Assembly: GCF_027531545.1 (NCBI RefSeq)
Contig: NZ_JAPZSC010000030.1
Location: forward strand, 1 to 64,000
Origin: Silanimonas sp.
Lineage (GTDB): Bacteria; Pseudomonadota; Gammaproteobacteria; Xanthomonadales; Xanthomonadaceae
Direction of reading: 5' to 3'
DNA length: 64,000 bases
In this document: positions 38,028 through 46,600 of the stretch, piece by piece
How the letters are laid out: each line of letters starts with the position of its first letter
Position numbering within the stretch: the stretch's first letter is position 1
Notes under the pieces: generated by a model
The model's database searches: none
What the model was told of the DNA's origin: nothing
Seen by the model: only the letters and a program-made list of their open reading frames with translations
Position numbers and translations under genes: made by a program

Positions 38028-38603
38028 ATGGACGCCCTCACCGCCCCGATGAACGACACCATCGACCTCCGCCGCGAACGCTTCGCGATGCTGCTCGCCC
38101 AGCACCGCGGACTGCTGCGCAAGATCGCCTGGGGCTTCAGCGACTGCCCGGCCGACCGCGCCGACCTCGAGCAGGACATGGCCGCGCAGCTGTGGGCCGT
38201 ATTTCCCGCCTGGGACGGCGAACGTCCCTTTGCCACCTGGGCCTACCGCGTGGCGCTCAACGTCTGCCTGAGTGGGCGGCGCGCGACGCAGGTGCGCGGC
38301 GGCCGCGCGATGCGTGCCCCGGGGCGCGGCACCTCGGGCGCGACGGACTCGCTCGACGACGACGCACACGACCCGCTCGACCACCTCGTCGATCCCGGCG
38401 CCACGCCGGAACAGATCGCGCAGCAACGCGACCTGCACCGCGTTATCGCCGCGCTCGACCCGCTGAACCGCGCGCTGCTCCTGCTCTGGCTCGACGACTT
38501 GGGTTACCGCGAGATCGGCGACGTGCTCGGCCTCTCCGAGAGCAACGTCGGCGTCCGCCTCAACCGACTGAAAGCGCGACTGCGCACTGAACTGGCCCCC
38601 TGA
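38028..38603 (+). CDS. ECF-type RNA polymerase sigma factor
   Basis: 191 residues with sigma region 2 (about 18-85; ALNVCL and ATWAYR typify 2.3-2.4) and region 4 (about 135-188; LNRALLLLWLDDLGYREIGDVLGLSESNVGVRLNRLKARL), and no region 1 or 3. The region 2-4 linker is long (about 50 residues) and Arg/Asp-rich. ATG 38028 or Met8 (38049) could start translation. A membrane-protein gene starts 14 nt after its stop, in the position normally held by an anti-sigma factor. Confidence 0.9.
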   Translation: MDALTAPMNDTIDLRRERFAMLLAQHRGLLRKIAWGFSDCPADRADLEQDMAAQLWAVFPAWDGERPFATWAYRVALNVCLSGRRATQVRGGRAMRAPGRGTSGATDSLDDDAHDPLDHLVDPGATPEQIAQQRDLHRVIAALDPLNRALLLLWLDDLGYREIGDVLGLSESNVGVRLNRLKARLRTELAP

Positions 38604-38617
38604 CCGTGGAGACCGCC

Positions 38618-39310
38618 ATGGACCTCGACACCCTCAAGACCACGTGGAAGGCGCTCGACGAGCGGCTGGCCCGCATCGAAGCGCTGCAGGCGCAAGCGAA
38701 CGACCTCGAGCGCGCCCGCGACGCCGAAGCCCGCGCGAAGGCCGGACAACTCGCCAGCCACCGGGCGCTGCGCCCGCTGGCCATCGGCCTCGGCCTGCAG
38801 GCGATCGCCGGCGTCGTGCTCGCCACGATCGCCGTCGCCTTCTGGGCGAAGCGCATGGACGCCGGCGCGCATTTCGTCGTCTACGGCGTGCTGGTGCAGG
38901 CCTATGCCGTCGCGCTGATCGCCTCCGCCGGCCACGAGCTCTCGCTGATCCGCCGCGTGCGGATGACCGGCGCCGTGCTCGACATGCAGGGCGCCCTCGC
39001 CGCGCTGCGGCGCTGGCGCGAAACCGTCGGCTGGGTGCTGGGCCTCGCCGGCGGCGTGATCTGGGTGCCGCTGCTGCTGATGGGCCTGGCCGTGCTGGGC
39101 TTCGACGTGTGGACCCACCGCCCGTCCTTCATCGGCTGGCTGGGGCTGTGGGCCGTCGGCGGCACCGCCGCGGTGTGGGCCATCCTTCGCTGGGCCGAAC
39201 GCCATCCGCGCTTCGGCGCGTCGATGCGCGCCAATGCCGCCGGACAGAGCGTGCGCCGCGCCGAGCTGGCGCTAGCGGATGTGCGGGCGTTCGAGGCCGA
39301 AGGCCGCTGA
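38618..39310 (+). CDS. Four-helix membrane protein, putative partner of the ECF sigma factor
   Basis: 230 residues. Residues 1-48 are a charged amphipathic helix or coiled coil (MDLDTLKTTWKALDERLAR and on), facing the cytoplasm by the positive-inside rule. Four hydrophobic segments follow at about 52-73, 83-105, 137-160 and 168-187. There is no zinc-binding anti-sigma (HxxxCxxC) motif. The position, immediately downstream of and spaced 14 nt from an ECF gene, is that of an anti-sigma factor or membrane sensor, but this is inference from context. ATG 38618 has GGAG 6 nt before it; GTG 38606 also opens the frame. Confidence 0.65.
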   Translation: MDLDTLKTTWKALDERLARIEALQAQANDLERARDAEARAKAGQLASHRALRPLAIGLGLQAIAGVVLATIAVAFWAKRMDAGAHFVVYGVLVQAYAVALIASAGHELSLIRRVRMTGAVLDMQGALAALRRWRETVGWVLGLAGGVIWVPLLLMGLAVLGFDVWTHRPSFIGWLGLWAVGGTAAVWAILRWAERHPRFGASMRANAAGQSVRRAELALADVRAFEAEGR

Positions 39311-39318
39311 TCCGGGCC

Positions 39319-39885
39319 TCAGAACGCCTTCACCTCATCCGGGACTTCGACGGCCTTGGTCGGGAAGGTCCACAGCCACAGGAGGATCAGGATGCCGCCC
39401 ACCGGCGCCAGGCTGATCAGCGTCCACCAGGGGCTCAGGCCGGCATCGCGAAGTCGCCGGCAGCTGGCGGCGATCCACGGCAGCAGCACGATCAGGCCGA
39501 CCAGCCGTGCCGGAAACGGCCCGAGCAGTTCCGCGAACGCCTCGCCCAAGCCGAGCACCATGACGACGGCGAGCATGAACCACCAGAACGCGGGGCGCGG
39601 GCTGATGCCGGTGAAGTCGAGGCCCCGCATCACGCCCTCCAGCATCGCGTCGAGGACGGCTTGGCTGGGGGCATTGGGGCGGAAGCGGGCATCGTGCACC
39701 AGCAGGGTCTCGGCCGGCACCTCGAACACCGCGGCAAGGGCGCGCAGCGATTCGGTGGAGACCTTGGCCCCGGTTTCCAGACGTTGGATGGTTCGCAGGT
39801 TAAGGCCGCTGAGTTCGGCCAGTTGCTCCTGCGACCACCGCTTGGCGGTGCGCAGCTCGCGAAGACGGGTGCTGTCGATGTGCAT
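39319..39885 (-). CDS. XRE-type HTH fused to a DUF805-like membrane domain
   Basis: 188 residues in two parts. Residues 6-62 are an XRE/Cro-family HTH: LRTAKRWSQEQLAELSGLNLRTIQRLETG contains a clear helix-turn-helix with the Q and R contacts expected. Residues 90-175 hold three hydrophobic helices (about 100-118, 126-142, 155-174) with FWWFM near the start and CRRLRDAGLSPWW in a loop, the DUF805 pattern. The result is a predicted membrane-anchored DNA-binding protein. It converges on the ECF/membrane-protein pair (8 nt between stops) and diverges from ppk2. Function unknown. Confidence 0.82.
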   Translation of the reverse strand: MHIDSTRLRELRTAKRWSQEQLAELSGLNLRTIQRLETGAKVSTESLRALAAVFEVPAETLLVHDARFRPNAPSQAVLDAMLEGVMRGLDFTGISPRPAFWWFMLAVVMVLGLGEAFAELLGPFPARLVGLIVLLPWIAASCRRLRDAGLSPWWTLISLAPVGGILILLWLWTFPTKAVEVPDEVKAF

Positions 39886-40048
39886 GGGGTCCTCCTCCTA
39901 CGGGGAACGGCGTCCGACCCCGCCAGCATCCTGCCCGAGCCCACGGTGGCGTGACGACAGCAGGCCGACACGACCCCGACACAAGGCCGACAGCGCCTTT
40001 GACCCGGCTCAATTCCCGCCCGCGAGGCCCGGCGCAGAGTGAACGGGT

Positions 40049-40073
40049 GGGGCCACTCCGGCCCCGGAAGGAG
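40049..40073 (+). promoter_or_regulatory. Hairpin and strong ribosome-binding site before ppk2
   Basis: GGGGCC (40049-40054) can pair with GGCCCC (40060-40065), and the very strong Shine-Dalgarno GGAAGGAG (40066-40073) abuts the stem, 8 nt before ATG 40082. The stem may keep the site accessible, or modulate it. The 196-nt gap 39886-40081 holds nothing else recognisable. Confidence 0.4.
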
Positions 40074-40081
40074 CCCCGCCG

Positions 40082-41224
40082 ATGAGCACCCCGTCCCGCC
40101 GCCGCCCACCCTCGCCGCGCCGCGTGGCCGGCGAAGTCCGGCCCAGCCGCCGCGGTGACGTGCCGCCGAAGCTCGAGCCCGAGGCCATCGGCGCCCGCGT
40201 GGCGGCCGTTCGGACCGTCGCCGCACAGAACGGCGTGGTCGCGGCGGCGGAAGGGCTGTTGCACCCCGCCCATCCGGACGCCGTCAGCGACCGCGCCCGG
40301 GCCCTGCGCGCCCTGATCGAAGGCGCCGACCCGGAGGATGCCCGCGTGCTCCGATCCGCCCTGCTCGCCCCGGCACCGCCGCCGCCAGACATTCCCGACC
40401 CGGACGACGTCCTCGCCCCGGACTGGCGCGAGGGCGGCTACCCCTACCTCAACCTGCTGCGCCGCGGCCCCTACGAGCGAACGAAGTTCAACCTGCAGGT
40501 GGAGCTGCTCAAGCTGCAGGCCTGGGTGAAGGACACCGGGCAGCGCGTGGTGATCCTCTTCGAGGGCCGCGACGCCGCCGGCAAGGGCGGCGCGATCAAG
40601 CGCTTCATGGAGCACCTCAACCCACGCGGCGCCCGCGTCGTCGCGCTCGAGAAGCCCACGCCCACCGAGCAGGGCCAGTGGTACTTCCAACGCTACGTCG
40701 AGCACCTGCCGACGCGAGGCGAGATCGTGATGTTCGACCGCAGCTGGTACAACCGCGCCGGCGTCGAGCGGGTGATGGGCTTCTGCAGTGATGCCGAGTA
40801 CACCGAGTTCATGCGCCAGGCGCCGGAGTTCGAGCGCCACCTCGTGCGCAGCGGCGTGCATCTGGTGAAGTTCTGGTTCAGCGTGAGCCGCAAGGAGCAA
40901 CGCCGCCGCTTCAAGGAGCGCGAATCGCATCCGCTCAAGCAGTGGAAGCTCTCGCCCATCGACAAGGCCTCGCTCGACAAGTGGGACGACTACACGCGGG
41001 CAAAGGAGGCGATGTTCTTCGGCACCGACACCGCCGACTCCCCGTGGACGGTCATCAAGAGCGACTGCAAGAAGCGCGCGCGGCTCAATGCCATGCGCTA
41101 CGTGCTGCACAAGCTGCCGTACACGAACAAGGAGGCCGCGGCGATCGGCAAGCTCGACCCGCTGATCGTCGGCCGCGCCCACGTCGTCTACGAGCAGGGC
41201 GAGCAGACCGCGCAGGGCATGTAG
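40082..41224 (+). CDS. ppk2: Polyphosphate kinase 2
   Basis: Transfers phosphate between polyphosphate and nucleotides (class I PPK2 enzymes favour NDP to NTP). Residues 120-365 form the P-loop kinase with Walker A GRDAAGKGG (162-170), the lid and the DRSWYNRAGVERVMGF Walker B region (219-234). The first ~115 residues are an Arg/Pro/Ala-rich extension not part of the core; many PPK2 proteins are nearer 230-300 residues. The strong RBS suggests high translation. Context with stress-type regulators fits a role in the stringent or energy stress response. Confidence 0.93.
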   Translation: MSTPSRRRPPSPRRVAGEVRPSRRGDVPPKLEPEAIGARVAAVRTVAAQNGVVAAAEGLLHPAHPDAVSDRARALRALIEGADPEDARVLRSALLAPAPPPPDIPDPDDVLAPDWREGGYPYLNLLRRGPYERTKFNLQVELLKLQAWVKDTGQRVVILFEGRDAAGKGGAIKRFMEHLNPRGARVVALEKPTPTEQGQWYFQRYVEHLPTRGEIVMFDRSWYNRAGVERVMGFCSDAEYTEFMRQAPEFERHLVRSGVHLVKFWFSVSRKEQRRRFKERESHPLKQWKLSPIDKASLDKWDDYTRAKEAMFFGTDTADSPWTVIKSDCKKRARLNAMRYVLHKLPYTNKEAAAIGKLDPLIVGRAHVVYEQGEQTAQGM

Positions 41225-41227
41225 GCC

Positions 41228-43594
41228 CTACTCCGCCTCCACCACCACCTCGCGCTCGTCGCCGCGACCATGCTCGTCGACGGCGCGCAGCAACACGCGG
41301 CCCGCGCGGCGCGGCGTCCACGCGATGGCGCGGCCGCTCGCCGATTCACCGATGAAGGCGCCATCGGCGAACCAGAAGACCGTGCGCGCGTCGGCGTCGG
41401 TGGTGGCGGCCAGCGGGATGCCCGGCTGCTCGCGGCCGTCGAAATGCAGGCGATAACGCGTGGCCCGATAGGGCTGGGTGATCTGCGGCGCGCTGCCCAG
41501 CCACTCGGCCGCGCCCGCGCAATCCGCGCCCGGCGGCGGCTTGCGGCGCGGCAGCCCCGCTTGGGCGAAGACACGGGCGAGGTCGCTCGGCCAGAACTCG
41601 TAGACCTCGCGGCGCATCGTCGCCGGGTCGAAGGCGCCACAAGCGACGCGCCCGGTGGCGCGGTCGAGCTGCACCGGCCGATGCACGGTGCTCACGCGAA
41701 TGGGCGAGACGCCGGGGATGAACCAGGTCTCGCCGCGCTGCGGGCACCAGGCGTTCGGCAGGTCGCCGCTGGCGAGGCACACGCTCACGCGCTTCATCCG
41801 CGCAGCGGTCGTGCGCTGCGGCGTCACGTCGAGGCCTTCGGCGCGCATCGCGTCGGCAATCGAGAAGAACAGCGGCGCGGCCGCTTCCACGCCGATCAGC
41901 GCCGGGTTCGCGCGGCCGTCGAAATGCCCCATCCACACCACGACCGCGTATGGCCCGACGACACCCGCCGTCCATGCGTCGCGGAAGCCCCAGCTGGTGC
42001 CGGTCTTCCACGCCACCGGCCAGTGACCTAGATCGCTGGCCGTCGCGCCACCCGGCCGCGGATTGCGACGCAGCATGTCGAGCGTCATGAATGCCGCTTC
42101 GGGGCTGAGCATCGCCGTGCCCTCGCTGCGCTCGTCCGCCGCGCGGAAGCGCAGGGGCCGAAGCCGGCCGTCGCCGCCGAACATCGCGTAGAGCCGCGCG
42201 AGGTCTTCCGCGCGCACCTCGCCGCCACCAAGAACGAGGGCGAGACCGTAGTGCTCGCGCGTCCGCAGCTTCGGTACGCCGGCGTCGCGCAGCAGGTCGA
42301 AGAGGTCGGGTGAGCGCAGCCGCGAGGCCACGGTGACGGCCGGGATGTTGCGGCTGCGGTTCAGCGCCTCGGTGGCGGTGACCGGGCCTTGGAAACGCCC
42401 GTCGTAGTTCTCCGGCGTGTAGGCGCCGTAGGCACTCGGCACGTCGCGCAGCACGGTGGCGGGATGCAGCTGGCCCTGGTCGATGGCCAGCGCATAGAGG
42501 AAGGGCTTCAGTGTCGAGCCGGGCGAACGCAGCGCCGCCGTGCCGTTGACCTGCCCGCCGATGGCGGCGTTGCGCCAGTCGGCCGAACCCATCAGCGCGA
42601 CCACGCTCATGTCGCGGGTGTCCACGATGAGTACGGCGGCGTTGTCGAGCCCTCGCGACGCTTCGCGCTGCAGGTGGGCGCGCACGCGGCGCTCGACAAG
42701 CCGCTGCAATCGACGGTCGAGCGGCGTGGCGAGCTCGGGCGGGCGCGGGCCGTGGCGCTGCTGCGCGGCCAAGACGCGGTCGACGTAATGCGGTGCCGCG
42801 AACGGCAGCGCCCGCGTCGGGCGCAGGCGCAGCGGCAAGGCCATGCGCGCGGCCATGTCGGTGGTGGCCTCGGTGTCCGAGTCGGCGCCGTAGGCCTCGA
42901 CCCAGCGCATGTACAAGCGCTGTCGCGCGGCCTGCAAGCCGGGGCCGAGCGTGGTGACGCCGCGAGTATCGACGACGAAGCGCCCACGCGGGTTGGGCGC
43001 CTGCGGCATCACCGCGAGCGCCAGTGCTTCCGGCAATGAGAGTTCGGCGGCGGCCTTGTCGAAGTAGATGCGCGAGGCCGCGCCCACGCCCTCGACGTTG
43101 CCACCGTAGGGCGCGAGGTTGAGGTAGGCCTCGAGCAGATCGTCCTTCGAATACATCGCCTCGAGCTGCAGCGCACGGGCGATCTGCACGAGCTTGCCGG
43201 GCACGTCGCGCGTTTCCAGCCGCCAGCGCAGGCGCGCGAGCTGCATCGTGATCGTCGAGCCGCCGATGCGCGGGCCGCCGGAATAGGTGCTGCCCGCCGC
43301 GCGCAGCAGCGCGATCGGATTGACGCCGGGATGCCAGCGGTAGTGGCGGTCTTCGTGCAGCAGCACGGCGTCCACAAGCTTTGGAGAAATGGCTTCGATG
43401 GGCAGCCACTGCCGGTAGCGCTCATCGGCCGCCAGCGTCAGGCGCAGCAGGCGGCCGTCGGCATCGAGCACCGCCGTCGACACCGGCACGCCGGCCGACA
43501 GCGGCGGCTTCGGCCACAGGCGCACCACCAGCAGGGTCGCGGCCAGCAGCGCCGCGACACCCAAGCCCCACCTCAGCGCGCGCGGCAGACGCAT
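41228..43594 (-). CDS. pbpC: Penicillin-binding protein 1C
   Basis: Bifunctional peptidoglycan glycosyltransferase/transpeptidase. 788 residues: an N-terminal anchor helix (about 8-25); GT51 domain (about 50-215) with the catalytic Glu in LLHEDRHY (about 81) and GGSTITMQLAR (111-121); transpeptidase with S360-TLK363, SRN (in NRSRNIPA) and KTGTSWG; and a C-terminal BiPBP_C domain (about 705-788). ATG 43594 is chosen 34 nt after the A2M stop because the upstream frame adds a basic tail lying inside A2M. Pairing with an alpha-2-macroglobulin gene is typical and suggests wall repair after envelope breach. Confidence 0.94.
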   Translation of the reverse strand: MRLPRALRWGLGVAALLAATLLVVRLWPKPPLSAGVPVSTAVLDADGRLLRLTLAADERYRQWLPIEAISPKLVDAVLLHEDRHYRWHPGVNPIALLRAAGSTYSGGPRIGGSTITMQLARLRWRLETRDVPGKLVQIARALQLEAMYSKDDLLEAYLNLAPYGGNVEGVGAASRIYFDKAAAELSLPEALALAVMPQAPNPRGRFVVDTRGVTTLGPGLQAARQRLYMRWVEAYGADSDTEATTDMAARMALPLRLRPTRALPFAAPHYVDRVLAAQQRHGPRPPELATPLDRRLQRLVERRVRAHLQREASRGLDNAAVLIVDTRDMSVVALMGSADWRNAAIGGQVNGTAALRSPGSTLKPFLYALAIDQGQLHPATVLRDVPSAYGAYTPENYDGRFQGPVTATEALNRSRNIPAVTVASRLRSPDLFDLLRDAGVPKLRTREHYGLALVLGGGEVRAEDLARLYAMFGGDGRLRPLRFRAADERSEGTAMLSPEAAFMTLDMLRRNPRPGGATASDLGHWPVAWKTGTSWGFRDAWTAGVVGPYAVVVWMGHFDGRANPALIGVEAAAPLFFSIADAMRAEGLDVTPQRTTAARMKRVSVCLASGDLPNAWCPQRGETWFIPGVSPIRVSTVHRPVQLDRATGRVACGAFDPATMRREVYEFWPSDLARVFAQAGLPRRKPPPGADCAGAAEWLGSAPQITQPYRATRYRLHFDGREQPGIPLAATTDADARTVFWFADGAFIGESASGRAIAWTPRRAGRVLLRAVDEHGRGDEREVVVEAE

Positions 43595-43628
43595 GGGCAC
43601 GCGCAAAGTGGGGAAGACGAACCGGCGC

Positions 43629-46600
43629 TCAGCGCGCCGGCTCGGTGACGATGATCGTGCCGGCCGGGCCGCCGCGCGCAATCACGCCGTTGCGGTACAT
43701 GTGCTCGGCGAAGATCGGCGGCACTTGGAACGTGCCGGTGGCCGTCGCGCGGATGCGGTAACGGAACTCCTGCATCCCGTTCGACACGCTGCCGTAGAGC
43801 ACGAGACGGTCCTCGCGGATCTCTTCGTGCACGGGGCGGAACGTCGATTCCGGCAGGGCCAGCACCGGCGCGGCGGGCTGGGCCGCGCCCTGCGCGCCGT
43901 CGCCCTCGATCATCTCGCCGCTTTCATCGTCGTAACCGTCGCCATCCGTATCGCGCTGTCGGGCCTCGGCGGGGTCGCTGCCGCCTTCGGCGGCCGTCGG
44001 CGGCGTCAGCACCGTCTCGAAGCCACCGGGCAGCAGATCGAGGATGGCGACGTTGTCCCAACCCGTGCCGCGGACGCGCAGCCGCACCGTAAGTTCCTTG
44101 CCCTGCGCCACCGTCGTGGTCGGCTTGCCGGCCTCGTCGAGGAAGTCGCGCTGCACTTCAAGGCCCTGGTCCTGCACGGCCGGCGGCGGCGCGCGATCGA
44201 AACCGGTTTCCGTGCGCGCCACCCACACCGTCTTGCCGGCCTCCGGCATCACCATCAAGCGCGTGGCATCGGCGCGGAACGGCCCGGCAAGCACGCCGTC
44301 CTTCGATTCGCCGAACGCCGCCTTGCCGCCGCGCCATTCCTGCTCGAAGCGCACCGGCGCCGCGGTCTCGCCACCCACGGCGTCGAGAGCCAACACGGCC
44401 AGCGCGCTATTAAGGCTGTTGAGGCCCTGCTCATTCACCGATGCCAGCAGGCGGGTCGTGGCTTCGGCATTCAGCAGGCGACGCTGGTCGGGGAAGTGCT
44501 TGCCCAGCAGGTACAGGCGCCAGGCCTGCGCGCCGAAGGGGTCGTAGTAGTCGCCGTAGCCCCAGCGCGAATACAGCGCCACGCGCTCCGCTTCGGTGAA
44601 CTGCGACCACGGCTTCGCGACTTCGTTGGCGATCTCGCGGTGCCGACGCGCCAGCGGGGCGGCGGCGGCCGTCTGCTGCAGGCCGCCATAGCTCGCGGCC
44701 ACCAGCAGACCGGCGAGATCCTCGCGCCAGGCCTTGGGCTGGTCGCGCTCCAGCTGCTCGACGAGCGCCGCCAGCGCGTTGCCGGCCGACTCGCCCTGGC
44801 GCACCTGCAGGTACACCGCCAGCGCCCGGGCACGAAGGCCGGCGAGGTCGTTGCGGCTCGCATCCGTCGCCGCCTGCGCCAGCCACTGGTTGGCGCGGTC
44901 GAGCAGGTCGCCGGGCACGCGTTCGCCGCGCTCTCGTGCTTCCACCAGCACCATCACGGCGTAGGCCGACACCAGCGGGTCGACGTCCGGCGTCGATGTC
45001 CAGGTGCCGAAGCCGCCATCGCCGTTCTGTCGCGCGCGCAGCGTGTTGAACAGGCCGCTCAGGTCGCCGTCGCCGCGCGTTCTTCCGAAGGCGGGGTGCG
45101 AGCGCAGCACGAGGCCGGGCAGCGCTTGGCTGGCGAGCTGTTCGGTGCAGCTGTAGCGGTAGTCGCCGAGCCACGCCTGCAGACCGGTCAAGGCGACCAG
45201 CGGCGAGCTCGACGCCGCAAGCCGGCGGGTCGAACGCTCGTCGAACATCGCGCGCAGGTCGGTGATCGCCATGTTGCGCGAGGCCTGCTGCACCGTCACG
45301 GTGGTGAGCGAGGGCTGCAGCGGCCGCACCGACACTTCGAGGCGGCGCTGCGCGGCGAATCGCCCGCTGCTCGCCCGCAGCGTGATCGGCACGGCACCGA
45401 GCGCCTGCGACGCCTTCAGCCGCACGTTCACGACGGTCTCGTCGCCCGGTTTCAGCGTGACCGGCGCCGGCGCGGCGCCGACCAGGGCGAGCGAGGGTGG
45501 CAGCGTGAGCTGCAGCGCCACGTTGGCGGGCTGCGTGGCGCCTTCGATGGTGTTGGCGATCCCAACGGGCACGACGAACTCGTCGCCCGGGGCCACGTGG
45601 GTCGGCAGCGTCGGCGTCAGCACGAAATCACCGCGGATCGTCGCCTTGCCTTCGCGGAAACCCACGCGCTCCGGCGTCACCGCGACGGCCACGAGGCGCA
45701 GCTCGCCGTTGAAGTGGTCCGGCGGCGTGAACTCGAAGCGCTTGGCGCCCTCGATGTCGACCACGCCCGACCACCACACCGCCGGCTTCTCGCCCTTGCG
45801 CTTGAACGGATTCAGATGGCGCGCACCGGCGCCCTCGCCGTCACCGCCGGGGGCCGCGCCATCGGCGAAGCGCGCGAACTCCGGCAGCAGCAGATCGAGT
45901 ATCTGCGCGCTGTCCACCTGGTGCATGCGCTTGGCGAAGAAGGCATCGAGCGGATCGTCGACGCGGTAGCCCGCCACCTGGAGGATGCCCTCGTCGACGG
46001 CGAACACGGCCACGCGGGCCGGCCCACCGGCATCGACATCGATGGCCAGCGGCTGGCCGGGACGCGAACGCGCCGGCGCGCTCATCGTCAGCGGCAGCTG
46101 CCGCGGCGTGCGATCGATGGCGAAGGGCACCACGCCCCAGGACAGCGGGCTCAGGTGGATCTCCTCGCTCGCCGGATCACGCAGGAGGGTCACGGAGACG
46201 TAGGCGTTGCCCTCGAGGCCCTCCGGAACGCGGATGCGCTGCACGGTGCTGGTGGTGTCGGCCTTGAACCAGCGCTGCGCCACGACGGTGTCGCGCTCGA
46301 TGGTGATCAGGCCGGCACCCGAGTACGGGCCGCGGATCGAGACCTCGATCTCCTCGCCCGCCGCGTAGCTCGGCTTCGACAGGCTCAGCTGCAGCTCGGC
46401 GTTGCGCTCCAGCGAGCGCGAAAGGTTGGCATCGCCCACGACGGTCCAAGCCTGCGAGTTCAGCACGCGGCCCTGCGCGTCCTGGATCTCGAGCACGAAA
46501 TCGCCGGGCGTGGCGGTGTCGAGCGCCAGCGCCTGCGCCCCGGCCTTCGAGGCCAGCGCCGCGCGGGATTTCTCGTCGCGACGTTCGCGGGAGACGAAGC

